From: Hugenholtzia roseola DSM 9546
GTDB taxonomy: Bacteria; Bacteroidota; Bacteroidia; Cytophagales; Bernardetiaceae
Reading direction: 5' to 3'
DNA: 64,000 nt
Assembly: GCF_000422585.1 (NCBI RefSeq)
Contig: NZ_AUGI01000025.1
Span: 1 to 64,000, forward strand
Under the pieces are notes generated by a model that saw nothing but the letters and a program-made list of their open reading frames with translations, was not told the origin of the DNA and made no database searches. The position numbers and the translations under genes were made by a program. Shown here piece after piece: positions 1 through 8,293 of the stretch; the stretch's first letter is position 1; every line of letters begins with the position of its first letter.

Positions 1-263
1 TTAAAAGCATCACAAAAAAGATGACTATTTAAATGAAACAGCAAACTATGAAAGGTTACATGGCTGGGGACACCATGTTTTAGCTTGAAATGCCGAACAA
101 ACAGGTCTTCTTGAGCTTTACAAAAAGATGCCATTTTACGGCTACTTTCATAACCACAAGCAATGCTTAGAAATATCATCCACATCATCGCATCAAACGG
201 ATAGCGTTGCCCGACCCGACGACGAGGGTCTTGCATTTGGCTGATAAAGAGAGAAAAGTCCAT
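1..263 (-). CDS. ISAs1-family transposase, N-terminal part (runs off the left window edge)
   Basis: Reading the minus strand from an ATG at 263 gives 87 uninterrupted codons that continue beyond position 1. The visible protein begins MDFSLFISQMQDPRRR. It then has a hydrophobic helix containing ACGYESSRKMASF, followed by HGVPSHVTFHSLL. This order (DPR, basic-RYP, a hydrophobic stretch with a small-residue/ES segment, then GxPSHxTF) matches the N-terminal region associated with DDE transposases of the ISAs1/H-repeat family. The catalytic DDE core would lie outside the window, so intactness cannot be judged. About 45 bases upstream of the ATG is a likely IS terminus (positions 305-331). The same terminus occurs in the nearby MITE-like repeats. 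Confidence 0.8.
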   Translation of the reverse strand, partial: MDFSLFISQMQDPRRRVGQRYPFDAMMWMIFLSIACGYESSRKMASFCKAQEDLFVRHFKLKHGVPSHVTFHSLLFHLNSHLFCDAF

Positions 264-304
264 AAACCAAATTTTGTTTCGCAGTAGAAAATGCAAAGAT
301 AGCT

Positions 305-331
305 TTTTTTACAGAACTTAACATCACTGCC
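305..331 (-). repeat. Probable left terminal inverted repeat of the ISAs1-type element
   Basis: Read on the minus strand this is GGCAGTGATGTTAAGTTCTG followed by a run of A, just upstream of the transposase start. Nearly the same sequence forms both ends of the MITE-like repeats at 412-600 and 63488-63679. It is called the IS end because of its position and this sharing. The other IS end lies outside the window. Confidence 0.55.
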
Positions 332-411
332 CCATAGGGCGGGGCTTTTATGCGTTATCATTTTTTTATGCTCGCATAAAAAAATGATTTAGTTTTCGAA
401 CCCTCCCCTAT
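332..411. repeat. Palindromic repeat H1 (GC-rich ends, AT-rich perfect hairpin core)
   Basis: The unit starts CATAGGGCGGGG and ends CCCTCCCCTATG, which are imperfect inverted copies. The core is a perfect 15-bp inverted repeat, ATCATTTTTTTATGC (357-371) and its complement (374-388), with a 2-base loop. The same core with an inverted loop occurs at 15481-15512, and a shorter variant at 628-655. It sits between the IS end and the MITE-like repeat. No coding potential was seen. Confidence 0.7.
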
Positions 412-600
412 GCAGTAATGTTAAGTTCTGTAAAAAGCCTTGTTTTTTCAAATTTGACACGAAATAAAATTTGGTTTTGAAACCCTCCCTTTGGGGGAAG
501 GCAGGGTGGGGTTCATTCCTTTTTTATTTCAATCTCACTGCGGACAAGGCAATGCCTTGTCCCTACATTCGACCTAATTTTTAGAATTTAACATCACTGC
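412..600. mobile_element. MITE-like repeat, copy A (189 bp, terminal inverted repeats)
   Basis: The left end GCAGTAATGTTAAGTTCT and the right end (reverse complement GCAGTGATGTTAAATTCT) are inverted repeats matching 16 of 18 bases. The interior holds GAAATAAAATTTGG and a palindrome-rich stretch, GGACAAGGCAATGCCTTGTCC. Both recur in copies B, C and D elsewhere in the window. The ends match the putative end of the ISAs1-type element at 305-331, so mobilisation in trans by that transposase family is plausible. The flanks are palindromic H repeats, so no clear target duplication is visible for this copy. Confidence 0.7.
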
Positions 601-748
601 CATAGGGCGGGGCGTTGATTCGGAATCATTTTTTTTGCATAAATGCAAAAAAAATAATTTGGTTTTCGAACCCTCCCCTATGAGGGGAGGGCAGGGTGGG
701 GGTTCAGGAACTTTGTGCGAAGCACAAAACCCCGTTTTTTGACCTTCT
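601..748. repeat. Palindromic repeat H2
   Basis: Starts CATAGGGCGGGG and has a core inverted repeat ATTTTTTTTGCAT (628-640) with its complement at 643-655. It continues through CCCTCCCCTATGAGGGGAGG, GGGTGGGGGTTCAGGAACTT and GCGAAGCACAAAA to TTTTTTGACCTTCT. The same succession is found in H3 (15434-15602), so this is a dispersed family. It lies about 30 bases downstream of the stop of the minus-strand E1 gene. The AT-rich hairpin could end its transcript. Confidence 0.65.
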
Positions 749-779
749 AACTGTACTGTTGTAATAACACCGATTTTCT

Positions 780-3221
780 CTAATACAAGCTCGGATAAAG
801 CGCAGGATTTGCCTCGTGCATCAGGGCATAGGCAGCCTCTACTACCGTTTCTATGTTGGGCTTGGTGAAATAATCGCCATCAGAGGCGTAGGGCGGACGG
901 TGGTCTTGCGCCGCTACACAAATAGGTTTTGAATCTAAAAGGAAATATCCTTCATTTTCATCTAAAACCTTTGCCATCATGTAGGCTGTCGCACCTGCCG
1001 AAACATCTTCGTCGGCAAAGATAATGCGGTTGGTCTTGCGGAGCGATTCTATAATTACGCCTGCTCTATCAAAAGGAATAAGCGTTTGCACATCTATCAC
1101 CTCGATTTCGATGTCCATCTTGGCAAGCTGCTCTGCCGCTGCCATCACGACTCGACACATCGAGCCATAGGTTACAACAGTTATATCGCTACCCTGACGC
1201 AAAACTTCTGGCACGCCCAAAGGCACAGTAAATTCACCTATGTTGTTGGGAATTTGCTCCTTCAAACGGTAGCCATTCAGACACTCGATGATAAGGGCGG
1301 GGTCGTCCGACTTCATAAAGGTATTGTAAAAACCTGCCGCTTGGGTCATATTGCGCGGAACAGCAACATAGACTCCTCTAAGCGCATTTAGAATCATACC
1401 AATAGGCGAACCAGAGTGCCAAATTCCTTCTAAGCGATGTCCGCGTGTGCGGATAATCATAGGGGCATGTTGCCCATTTTTGGTACGATAACGCACAGTG
1501 GCTAAATCGTCGGAAAGGGTCTGTAAGCCATATAGCAGGTAGTCTAAATATTGAATTTCGGCAATCGGGCGCAAGCCGCGCATTGCCAAACCAATACCTT
1601 GTCCCATAATCGTCGCCTCGCGAATACCTGTGTCAGAGATGCGAATTTCGCCAAAAATTTCCTGCAAACCCGCAAAGGCTTGATTTACGTCGCCAATTCT
1701 GCCTACGTCCTCGCCAAAAGCCACAGCCAAGGGGTTGTTTTCGAAAATGGCTTTAAAGCAGGCTTGCAAGACTTCGCGCCCATCTACGGTAGGCGAATTT
1801 TGAGAATAAATAGGTTTGATTTCTTCTACTTTCAAGGCGGCGCGTTCCGTCTGGCAATAGAGATGCGAACTATAACGGTCAAAATTTTCTTCGGCTGTGC
1901 GTTTTACCCAAGCTCTCAATTCGGCTAAATAAGGATTTGCCCTTTCAAAACGCAAGGCATAGATAGCCGCCTTAACTGCTTCTACGGCATCTGCACGCAT
2001 GGGATTAAGGGTAGCAGCCAATTTTTGATGAATCTGTGCCAAACTTTCTTTTTGGGTAGTAGAAACTTCTTTGGCACTTTCTATTAAAAAGAGTGCCGAC
2101 TCATGGTCGGGCTTCATGTCCTGCACAAAGGCGTTCCAAGCGTTGTTGCGGGCTTCTTTGGCTCTATTTTGCGCCGCTTTTTCTATGTATTCCAGTTCTT
2201 CGGCGGTAGCCAATCCCTGCGAAAGGATAAATTTGCGCATCTGCACCAAACAATCATACTCGCGCTCCCATTCCAAACGCTCTTTGGTTTTGTATCGCTC
2301 GTGCGAACCCGAAGTAGAGTGTCCCTGCGGCTGCGTAACTTCCTCTACGTGAATCAGGACAGGAATATGATGCAGGCGTGAAAAAAGGGACGCATCTTTA
2401 TAGACCTTACAAATAGCAGGATAATCCCAAGCCTTGACCTTAAAAATTTCGAAGCCCGCCTTTTCTTCGGTACGCTGAAAACCTATCAACGCCTCTGAAA
2501 TGCTCTCTTTGATGGTCTGATATTTTTTAGGAACAGAAATGCCGTAGCCGTCGTCCCAGACCGACATCACGACAGGCACTTGCAAGACCCCAATGGCGTT
2601 GAGCGATTCCCAAAAATGCCCCTCCGAAGTAGAAGCGTCGCCGATTGTACCAAAAGCAACTTCATTGCCCTTATTAGAAAAGTGTGGAAAAGCTGCCAAT
2701 TCGGGATTCTGGCGGAAAAATTTTGAAGCCAAGCCCAAGCCTACCAAACGCGGCATCTGCCCTGCCGTAGGCGAAATATCTGCCGACGAGTTGTACTGTG
2801 CCGTTAGGTCTTTCCAATTTCCGTTTTCGTCTAATGAACGTGTGGCAAAATGTCCATTCATTTGCCTACCACCCGACGCAGGCTCTGCCTCCACGCTGGT
2901 ATGGGCATAGAGTTGGGCAAAATATTGCTCCAAAGTCAGTTCGCCAAGTGCCAACATAAACGTTTGGTCGCGATAATAACCAGAGCGGAAGTCGCCCTTT
3001 CGAAAGGCTTTCGCTAAGGCTAATTGCGGCACTTCCTTGCCATCGCCGAAGATGCCAAATTTTGCCTTGCCCATAAAAACTTCCTTGCGTCCGATAAGAC
3101 TTGCATGACGGCTTTCCCACCCGATACGGTAGTCGCGCAGAACCTCCTCCTTCGAGAAGGCAGCGGTAGTAGGCGAGTTGGAAAGGGCTGCATTGGTCAG
3201 GGATTCGTTTATCTGTGTCAT
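780..3221 (-). CDS. Fused alpha/beta E1 subunit of a 2-oxoacid dehydrogenase (thiamine-diphosphate dependent)
   Basis: This 813-residue protein joins the two E1 chains that are separate in most bacteria. Residues ~25-400 form the alpha-like half. It contains the thiamine-diphosphate motif GDASTSEGHFWESLN (about 194-208) and the phosphorylation-loop-like GSHERYKTKERLEWE. Residues ~480-813 form the beta-like half (TVDGREVLQACFKAI, AFGEDVGRIGDVNQAF, DTGIREATIMGQGIG). The enzyme would decarboxylate pyruvate or branched-chain 2-oxoacids and acylate the lipoyl E2. No E2 or E3 gene is in the window, so the substrate cannot be fixed; family similarity leaves branched-chain and pyruvate equally possible. 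The ATG at 3221 is the first in-frame start. The gene stands alone, 200 bases downstream of the DUF5686 gene on the same strand. Confidence 0.9.
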   Translation of the reverse strand: MTQINESLTNAALSNSPTTAAFSKEEVLRDYRIGWESRHASLIGRKEVFMGKAKFGIFGDGKEVPQLALAKAFRKGDFRSGYYRDQTFMLALGELTLEQYFAQLYAHTSVEAEPASGGRQMNGHFATRSLDENGNWKDLTAQYNSSADISPTAGQMPRLVGLGLASKFFRQNPELAAFPHFSNKGNEVAFGTIGDASTSEGHFWESLNAIGVLQVPVVMSVWDDGYGISVPKKYQTIKESISEALIGFQRTEEKAGFEIFKVKAWDYPAICKVYKDASLFSRLHHIPVLIHVEEVTQPQGHSTSGSHERYKTKERLEWEREYDCLVQMRKFILSQGLATAEELEYIEKAAQNRAKEARNNAWNAFVQDMKPDHESALFLIESAKEVSTTQKESLAQIHQKLAATLNPMRADAVEAVKAAIYALRFERANPYLAELRAWVKRTAEENFDRYSSHLYCQTERAALKVEEIKPIYSQNSPTVDGREVLQACFKAIFENNPLAVAFGEDVGRIGDVNQAFAGLQEIFGEIRISDTGIREATIMGQGIGLAMRGLRPIAEIQYLDYLLYGLQTLSDDLATVRYRTKNGQHAPMIIRTRGHRLEGIWHSGSPIGMILNALRGVYVAVPRNMTQAAGFYNTFMKSDDPALIIECLNGYRLKEQIPNNIGEFTVPLGVPEVLRQGSDITVVTYGSMCRVVMAAAEQLAKMDIEIEVIDVQTLIPFDRAGVIIESLRKTNRIIFADEDVSAGATAYMMAKVLDENEGYFLLDSKPICVAAQDHRPPYASDGDYFTKPNIETVVEAAYALMHEANPALYPSLY

Positions 3222-3424
3222 CGTTGTTGTAGGCTTATGAATGGTGTGGTGTTGTTTTTGGCTATTTTACCGTTATTGGGGGCTTTTTTCCCGATAGCGA
3301 AGGAAAAAAATAGAGAGGCAGCAAAAGCACCTCTTTTCTAAGCCCTTTATTTATAGTCTGTAAAGATAAGCCTATTTTGCCAAAAAATCAAAAATGCAGG
3401 CTATAAATTTCGGCAAAATCCCGC

Positions 3425-5998
3425 CTACCAACTCACGCCCACTAAAAGATTAAAGGCAGCATTATCGCGCCAAAGGCTACTTTTTCCACTATCATAACGA
3501 TAATAGCCGCCTAAACCAAAGCCTATTTTGTAGATTCTATAATTGAGTTTGAAGAGATTTTGTAGCTGCAAACCTGCTTCGGCATAGCCCTTTTCATAGC
3601 CCTGTACCTGCAAATGTTTGTGCGCTTCCTGATTCGAAAGAAGCCCCCAACCGATATGATGCACCAGCGAAATTTGCGGCGCAAAATAGCGCGTTTTGAA
3701 AAGCAATTCTTTGAAATGGTGCTGCAAAAAAATATGGGCATACTGCTCGGCAGCAAAGGCATACAGGGGCATGGTATAAAAGCATTTTTTCGGATTCAGA
3801 CCGTAAAATATTGAATTTTTGATGCCGCCTCCATCAAAGAGAAAGGGATAGGGCAGGCTTTTTTCCGACCAAATTTTGCCTACTTGTAAAGATAAGTCGG
3901 TTTCGCCCCACATTTTCCATTTCCAAGTTTTTTCAAAATCGAGCTGCAATTTCCAATAATTTTGGTACAAAATACCCCTTTGTAGGGCAAGCCAAACGAT
4001 AGGCGCGTCTGTACCCAAAGACACTACTTTTCCAAATTGTTCGGTGAAGCGTTCTTTGTAGGCAAAGCGCATTTGAAAACCTAACTCCCTGACTTTGAAA
4101 ACGTTAGTATCCAAAGCTGCCCCCTCTTCCGAAGCAAAAGCATAGGCATATTGCGGACGAATTTCGCTTTCCCTGCCTGTTAGTTCAATTTTGAGATACC
4201 GCTGCGGACGCAAACTAAGCAACGCGCCCCACTGCCTATGTGCATCAAAACGAAAGGCGCGAAAGCGGCGAAAATCTAAGGCAGGGTCTGCCATTGCCCA
4301 AAGGTTGTCCCAATTTCTATTGGCACTTTCTTCTACGTCGTTTTTGTAGGAAAGAGTCAGATGAGCGCGATTTGAAAATTTGACCGTAGCCCAACTGCGA
4401 TACTTAAAGGCTTTGTCTTTGAAGCCATAACCCACTGCGCCTCCCAAAAAAAAGAAGCGCGAAAAACGCGATTGCGCTCCCAAACCCAATCTAAAACCTT
4501 CGTAATCGTTGGAATATCCAAACAAATAATGAGGCAAAATATCGAGCTTTCCTATCGGCAGGCGATTTACCGCCAAACCGCCCAATAGATTCATCGCCAA
4601 ATCTAAGGGCAATTTTTCACCCAAGCTATCCACGACGGCATAAGTACGAAGCTCTCTTTCATCTAAGGGTGTATTTCTATATTTGTTCCAAAAAACGCTA
4701 TCTTTGGTATAAGAAAGCGGTGTTTTTGTGAAACTAAGCCCCGTAAGACCTGCTTTTCTTTTTTTATTGGTAGAAAAACTAACATTTTGAACAAAACTTT
4801 TACCTTCCATGCGGAGCTGCACATCAGGCGAAGGGTAAGATTTGAATTGTAAGGAAATATTCAACTGTTCTGGAAACCATTTTTCAATTTTTAGGCGGCT
4901 ATTTTTTTCAATGCCTTCCCCCAAAAGTGTGTCGTAATAGGTTAGAAATTGATATTTTTGTTGCCATTTAAAATGTAGCAAATTATTTTCAGAAGCAAGC
5001 GGCTCGGCAAGCACATTTTCGAGGGCATATCCCCTGCTGCTGACATAGAGCAAGCCCGTCAGTCCGTTGAAGTTTTTTTGTGGCATGGGCGCGTAACGAA
5101 TCAGAAAAAGAGAATCTTGGGCGCGAAAAAGGGTATCTTGTAGTTCAAATTCATAACGATTAAAAGTACCATCTGCAATAGGGCTGACGTAAGTTTTTTC
5201 CAAAATTTCAAACGTTTCCTCGTAAAAGGCGAAGGGTTGAAGTTGGGTTGCCAAAACAGCCAAGCGCGGTTCTTTGAAGCCTGATAGACGGTTTGCCAAA
5301 ATTTCTTCCGCTATCCAATCGGGTTTTTGGTAGTGATAAGCCGAAACCGACTCCATCAAACCCAAATACAAGCTATCCAAAAGGGGATTGTTTTTGAAAA
5401 CGCTATCCGCTTCTGCTGTCTTTGGGAAGATAGGCACAAGCACAAACTTATGATAAATTTCACAACTAAATGCCTGATTTTGATAGGGATTGTGGCGTTT
5501 TTTATTTTTCAAGACCTGCTCGATAATCGCATAGGCGGGGTCTTTTTTGTCCGTTATCAAGACTTCGGAAAGAAGTTCGGTATTGGCTTCTAAATAAAAA
5601 ATAAGTGTCGCTTCGTCTTTTTTCCGCTGCCCTGCCTTTGGTCTTTGTAGGGTTTGCGCCGAAAGCCAAGCGGAATCTAAGGTAAGATTTTGGGTCTGAT
5701 AGCCGATAAAACTAATACGTAAGTTTTGAGGCACAAAAGGCGTTTCTTTTTTTATTTTCAGCGAAAAAAAGCCATTCACGTCTGAAACTGCACCCTGCCC
5801 CTGCCCTGCATAAAGGTTTGCAAAAGCAATCGCCTCCTGCGTTTGCTTATCCAAGACGCGCCCTTCGAGAAGCCAAAAACCTGTTTCCGCTGCCCTATCA
5901 GGCGTTTGATTTTGTGCTTGCAAGTGCCAAAGATTTGAACCCAAAAACAAGAAAATTAACCCAAAGGCGAGAAAAATCAGTTTTTTTATTTTTTTCAT
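3425..5998 (-). CDS. DUF5686 family protein with N-terminal carboxypeptidase-regulatory-like domain and C-terminal outer-membrane barrel
   Basis: The 857-residue protein has a signal peptide (residues 1-29, ending LQAQ). A CarboxypepD_reg-like beta-sandwich follows (about 43-120: LEGRVLDKQTQEAIAFANLY ... VSDVNGFFSLKI). Then comes a long DUF5686 region rich in alternating aromatic/hydrophobic strands, ending in LLVGVSW. A terminal aromatic residue is usual for outer-membrane barrels. This architecture is typical of Bacteroidota. The molecular role of the family is not established; envelope assembly or nutrient uptake is an inference. It lies downstream of the TraB/GumN gene on the same strand, separated by a CCCTAAG-type hairpin (6034-6070) that probably makes it a separate transcript. 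Confidence 0.85.
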   Translation of the reverse strand: MKKIKKLIFLAFGLIFLFLGSNLWHLQAQNQTPDRAAETGFWLLEGRVLDKQTQEAIAFANLYAGQGQGAVSDVNGFFSLKIKKETPFVPQNLRISFIGYQTQNLTLDSAWLSAQTLQRPKAGQRKKDEATLIFYLEANTELLSEVLITDKKDPAYAIIEQVLKNKKRHNPYQNQAFSCEIYHKFVLVPIFPKTAEADSVFKNNPLLDSLYLGLMESVSAYHYQKPDWIAEEILANRLSGFKEPRLAVLATQLQPFAFYEETFEILEKTYVSPIADGTFNRYEFELQDTLFRAQDSLFLIRYAPMPQKNFNGLTGLLYVSSRGYALENVLAEPLASENNLLHFKWQQKYQFLTYYDTLLGEGIEKNSRLKIEKWFPEQLNISLQFKSYPSPDVQLRMEGKSFVQNVSFSTNKKRKAGLTGLSFTKTPLSYTKDSVFWNKYRNTPLDERELRTYAVVDSLGEKLPLDLAMNLLGGLAVNRLPIGKLDILPHYLFGYSNDYEGFRLGLGAQSRFSRFFFLGGAVGYGFKDKAFKYRSWATVKFSNRAHLTLSYKNDVEESANRNWDNLWAMADPALDFRRFRAFRFDAHRQWGALLSLRPQRYLKIELTGRESEIRPQYAYAFASEEGAALDTNVFKVRELGFQMRFAYKERFTEQFGKVVSLGTDAPIVWLALQRGILYQNYWKLQLDFEKTWKWKMWGETDLSLQVGKIWSEKSLPYPFLFDGGGIKNSIFYGLNPKKCFYTMPLYAFAAEQYAHIFLQHHFKELLFKTRYFAPQISLVHHIGWGLLSNQEAHKHLQVQGYEKGYAEAGLQLQNLFKLNYRIYKIGFGLGGYYRYDSGKSSLWRDNAAFNLLVGVSW

Positions 5999-6033
5999 AT
6001 CTAATAGAAAAATTTAGAAGGCATGATTCAATT

Positions 6034-6070
6034 CCAAACCCTAAGCGACTTGAAGACACTTAGGGTTTGG
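6034..6070 (-). terminator. Hairpin terminator candidate after the TraB/GumN gene
   Basis: CCAAACCCTAAG (6034-6045) pairs perfectly with CTTAGGGTTTGG (6059-6070) around a 13-base loop, 41 bases downstream of the TraB/GumN stop. There is no long T-run on the minus strand. It belongs to the CCCTWAGGG-type hairpins seen at several gene ends in this window. Confidence 0.5.
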
Positions 6071-6110
6071 CTTAATTACTGTGCAAAGGCTAAGATTTTT
6101 CAAATTCCTA

Positions 6111-7127
6111 TCATTTTTTTTCCTTTTCTACCAGATTTTTATTTTGATTACTATTTTTATCGCTTTTTTGTTTTTCCTTTTTTGAAGTAGGCGCGGAAAG
6201 TGGAACAAGCACAAAGCCTTCCTTTTCTAAAAGCGCAATCACGCCCTTTTCGCCGCTTAAATGTGCCGTCCCGATGGCGATAAAATGCGTTTGGTTTCGG
6301 ATTTTTGTCGCAATTCTTTCCGACATGTGTTGATTTCGTATCAAAAGGAGGTGCTTATTAAATTCTTCCGACGAAGAAGAAACGGCAAATTGGTAGAGGC
6401 TATCGAGTTCTTCGGCGGCATACCAGTTTAGCATTTGCTCTAAATAGGCATCTACGCCTTCATTTTCTTGGGTCTGCTTTTTATTTTCAATCGCACCGAT
6501 AAGCATTTGGGCTTGTTCTTCGAGTGAAATGGCTGTAAAAGCGGTTAATTGTTCGCTCAATGTTTCAAGTCCGATAACTTCCTTTTCAAATCCTCGCGCA
6601 ATCTCTTGCAGGTACAAATCCAGTGGAGGTTCTATTTTTTTGGTAGAATCTGCACCCGTAGGGCTAAGAGTAGGCTTTTGGTTGCCTGCTTCGGAAAGAA
6701 ATACCATCAAAAAGATAGGCTTTATTTTATCTACCATTGGATAAAGCAAAGGCATGTCTTCTTTGATTTGCTTTCGCACCTGTTGGTACTGTGCCGAGTC
6801 GAGCAAGGTTTCCAAAGTAGTGTCGCCTTTCATAAACATAAGCGGCATGATGGCAGAAACCGATTCTAAGGCATTGAGATTGAGGTCTAATTCGCCTGCA
6901 AAGACCTCTGTCTGTTCTATATAGGGCATCACCTTTTCTACGTGTGCATAGGCGCGTTTTTCGCCCATGTGAATCGTACCAAAAAGATAAGAACTTTTTT
7001 TCAAGCCATTTCCTTTGATTTCCCAAAGCAACTGCGCCGCTGCCTTAGGTGGTATCGCAAATCCTAAAAAAAAGAGCGAAAGAATAGGAAAATACAAAAA
7101 AAAGTGTTTTTTAAGAAAGATTAGCAT
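6111..7127 (-). CDS. TraB/GumN family protein (putative exported metalloprotease-like)
   Basis: 338 residues with a signal peptide (1-32, ending AAAQ) point to export. The first family motif is LFGTIHMGEKRAY (about 48-60), followed by a conserved acidic segment, VFAGELDLN. The second GxxH-type motif is IAIGTAHLSGEKG near residue 285. These two GT(I/A)H motifs define the TraB/GumN (Tiki-related) fold, for which metal-dependent proteolysis has been proposed. The substrate is unknown. The C-terminal tail is very lysine/asparagine-rich (KKEKQKSDKNSNQNKN). The gene starts 71 bases after the lptB stop on the same strand, so they may be co-transcribed. Confidence 0.85.
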   Translation of the reverse strand: MLIFLKKHFFLYFPILSLFFLGFAIPPKAAAQLLWEIKGNGLKKSSYLFGTIHMGEKRAYAHVEKVMPYIEQTEVFAGELDLNLNALESVSAIMPLMFMKGDTTLETLLDSAQYQQVRKQIKEDMPLLYPMVDKIKPIFLMVFLSEAGNQKPTLSPTGADSTKKIEPPLDLYLQEIARGFEKEVIGLETLSEQLTAFTAISLEEQAQMLIGAIENKKQTQENEGVDAYLEQMLNWYAAEELDSLYQFAVSSSSEEFNKHLLLIRNQHMSERIATKIRNQTHFIAIGTAHLSGEKGVIALLEKEGFVLVPLSAPTSKKEKQKSDKNSNQNKNLVEKEKK

Positions 7128-7198
7128 AGTATTTTTTTTAGAATTTGTAAGATTTTAATAGTATCAAAGCCTACTTTTAGCCCTCTTTTTCGCCTCTT

Positions 7199-7960
7199 CT
7201 AAAAGGCTTCTTCGTCTTCAAAAGAAAAGATTTTGCGCTTGTATTCGTACTGCCTACCAAAATAACGCGCCTTTACGTCCTCATTGACGGCGATGTCTTC
7301 GGGCGTGCCTGATACAAATGGTTTGCCTTCAAACATAATATAGACCTTATCGGTGATAGAAAGGGTTTCGTTGGCGTTGTGGTCGGTGATAAGCACGCCG
7401 ATATTTTTATTTTTGAGTTTGGCAACCAGCATTTGGATATTTTCCACAGCCACAGGGTCTACGCCTGCAAAAGGCTCATCTAAGAGGATAAAGTTGGGGT
7501 TTGTAGCCAAAGCACGTGCAATTTCGGTGCGTCTGCGCTCGCCACCAGAGAGCAATTTGCCCTTCGTTTTGCGAAACCTTTGCAGGCGAAACTCCTCGAT
7601 GAGCGATTCCATTGTATCGCGCTGCTCGGCTTTGTTCAGGTTCATCATTTGCAGGGGTGCTAAAATGTTTTCCTCTACGGTCAGGTTGCGAAAAACAGAG
7701 GCTTCCTGCGCCAAATAGCCGATACCAAATTGGGCGCGACGGTACATGGGCAGGTCGGTAATGATTTGGTCGTCTAAATAGATATGCCCCGAATTGGGTT
7801 TGACCAAGCCCACAATCATATAAAAAGAGGTAGTTTTGCCCGCGCCATTGGGTCCTAAAAGCCCCACAATTTCACCTTGTTTGACCTCGATGGATACTTC
7901 ATTGACAACAGTTCTGCCTTTATATTTTTTTACTAACTTTTCTGCACGTAAAACTTTCAT
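7199..7960 (-). CDS. lptB: LptB, ATPase of the lipopolysaccharide export ABC transporter
   Basis: The 253-residue ATPase has Walker A GPNGAGKT (36-43), a signature LLSGGERRRTEIARAL, Walker B FILLDEP and the LptB-typical FAGVDPVAVENIQ. Its VLITDHNANETLSI switch-histidine region also fits. With LptF/LptG it would energise extraction of LPS from the inner membrane; those partners are not in this window. A start at 8008 would add 16 residues not found in the family. ATG 7960, giving MKVLRAEKLVKKYKGR, fits the usual LptB N-terminus and is chosen. The gene is divergent from the ABC-F gene across a 333-base intergenic region. Confidence 0.92.
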   Translation of the reverse strand: MKVLRAEKLVKKYKGRTVVNEVSIEVKQGEIVGLLGPNGAGKTTSFYMIVGLVKPNSGHIYLDDQIITDLPMYRRAQFGIGYLAQEASVFRNLTVEENILAPLQMMNLNKAEQRDTMESLIEEFRLQRFRKTKGKLLSGGERRRTEIARALATNPNFILLDEPFAGVDPVAVENIQMLVAKLKNKNIGVLITDHNANETLSITDKVYIMFEGKPFVSGTPEDIAVNEDVKARYFGRQYEYKRKIFSFEDEEAF

Positions 7961-8293
7961 TTTTTTGAGATTAAAATGGAGATATAACAGAAGCCAGCCA
8001 CGCCCCAAGAGGGTCTTCCAACCCTAACGGCGGTCGTTCAGACCCTATGAGCAGTTGGAAGGGCAAAAGGGCGAAAGCGAAATTTGAAGCAAATACGCAA
8101 AAAAAAACGACAAAAGAAAGCCACAAGGGGCTTAAAATCACCTTAAAAAGCCTAAAAAAAGCTAAAACAGTGGCTACTGCTTTTTCTTTTGTATCTTTGC
8201 CTACCAAAAAGGCTTACCCTTTTGTGCAAAAAACAAGGCTACCCTTGCCGATTCTTTTTTTTGGTCTAAATTCTATCATTTCAAACGCTTTTT
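7961..8293. promoter_or_regulatory. Divergent intergenic region between lptB and the ABC-F gene
   Basis: The 333 bases hold the start regions of two divergent genes. A TATCTTTG box at 8192-8199 on the + strand matches the Bacteroidota -7 consensus TAnnTTTG and lies 95 bases before the ABC-F ATG. No convincing TTTG -33 box is at the expected distance, so the promoter is tentative. Nothing else is recognisable. Confidence 0.3.
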
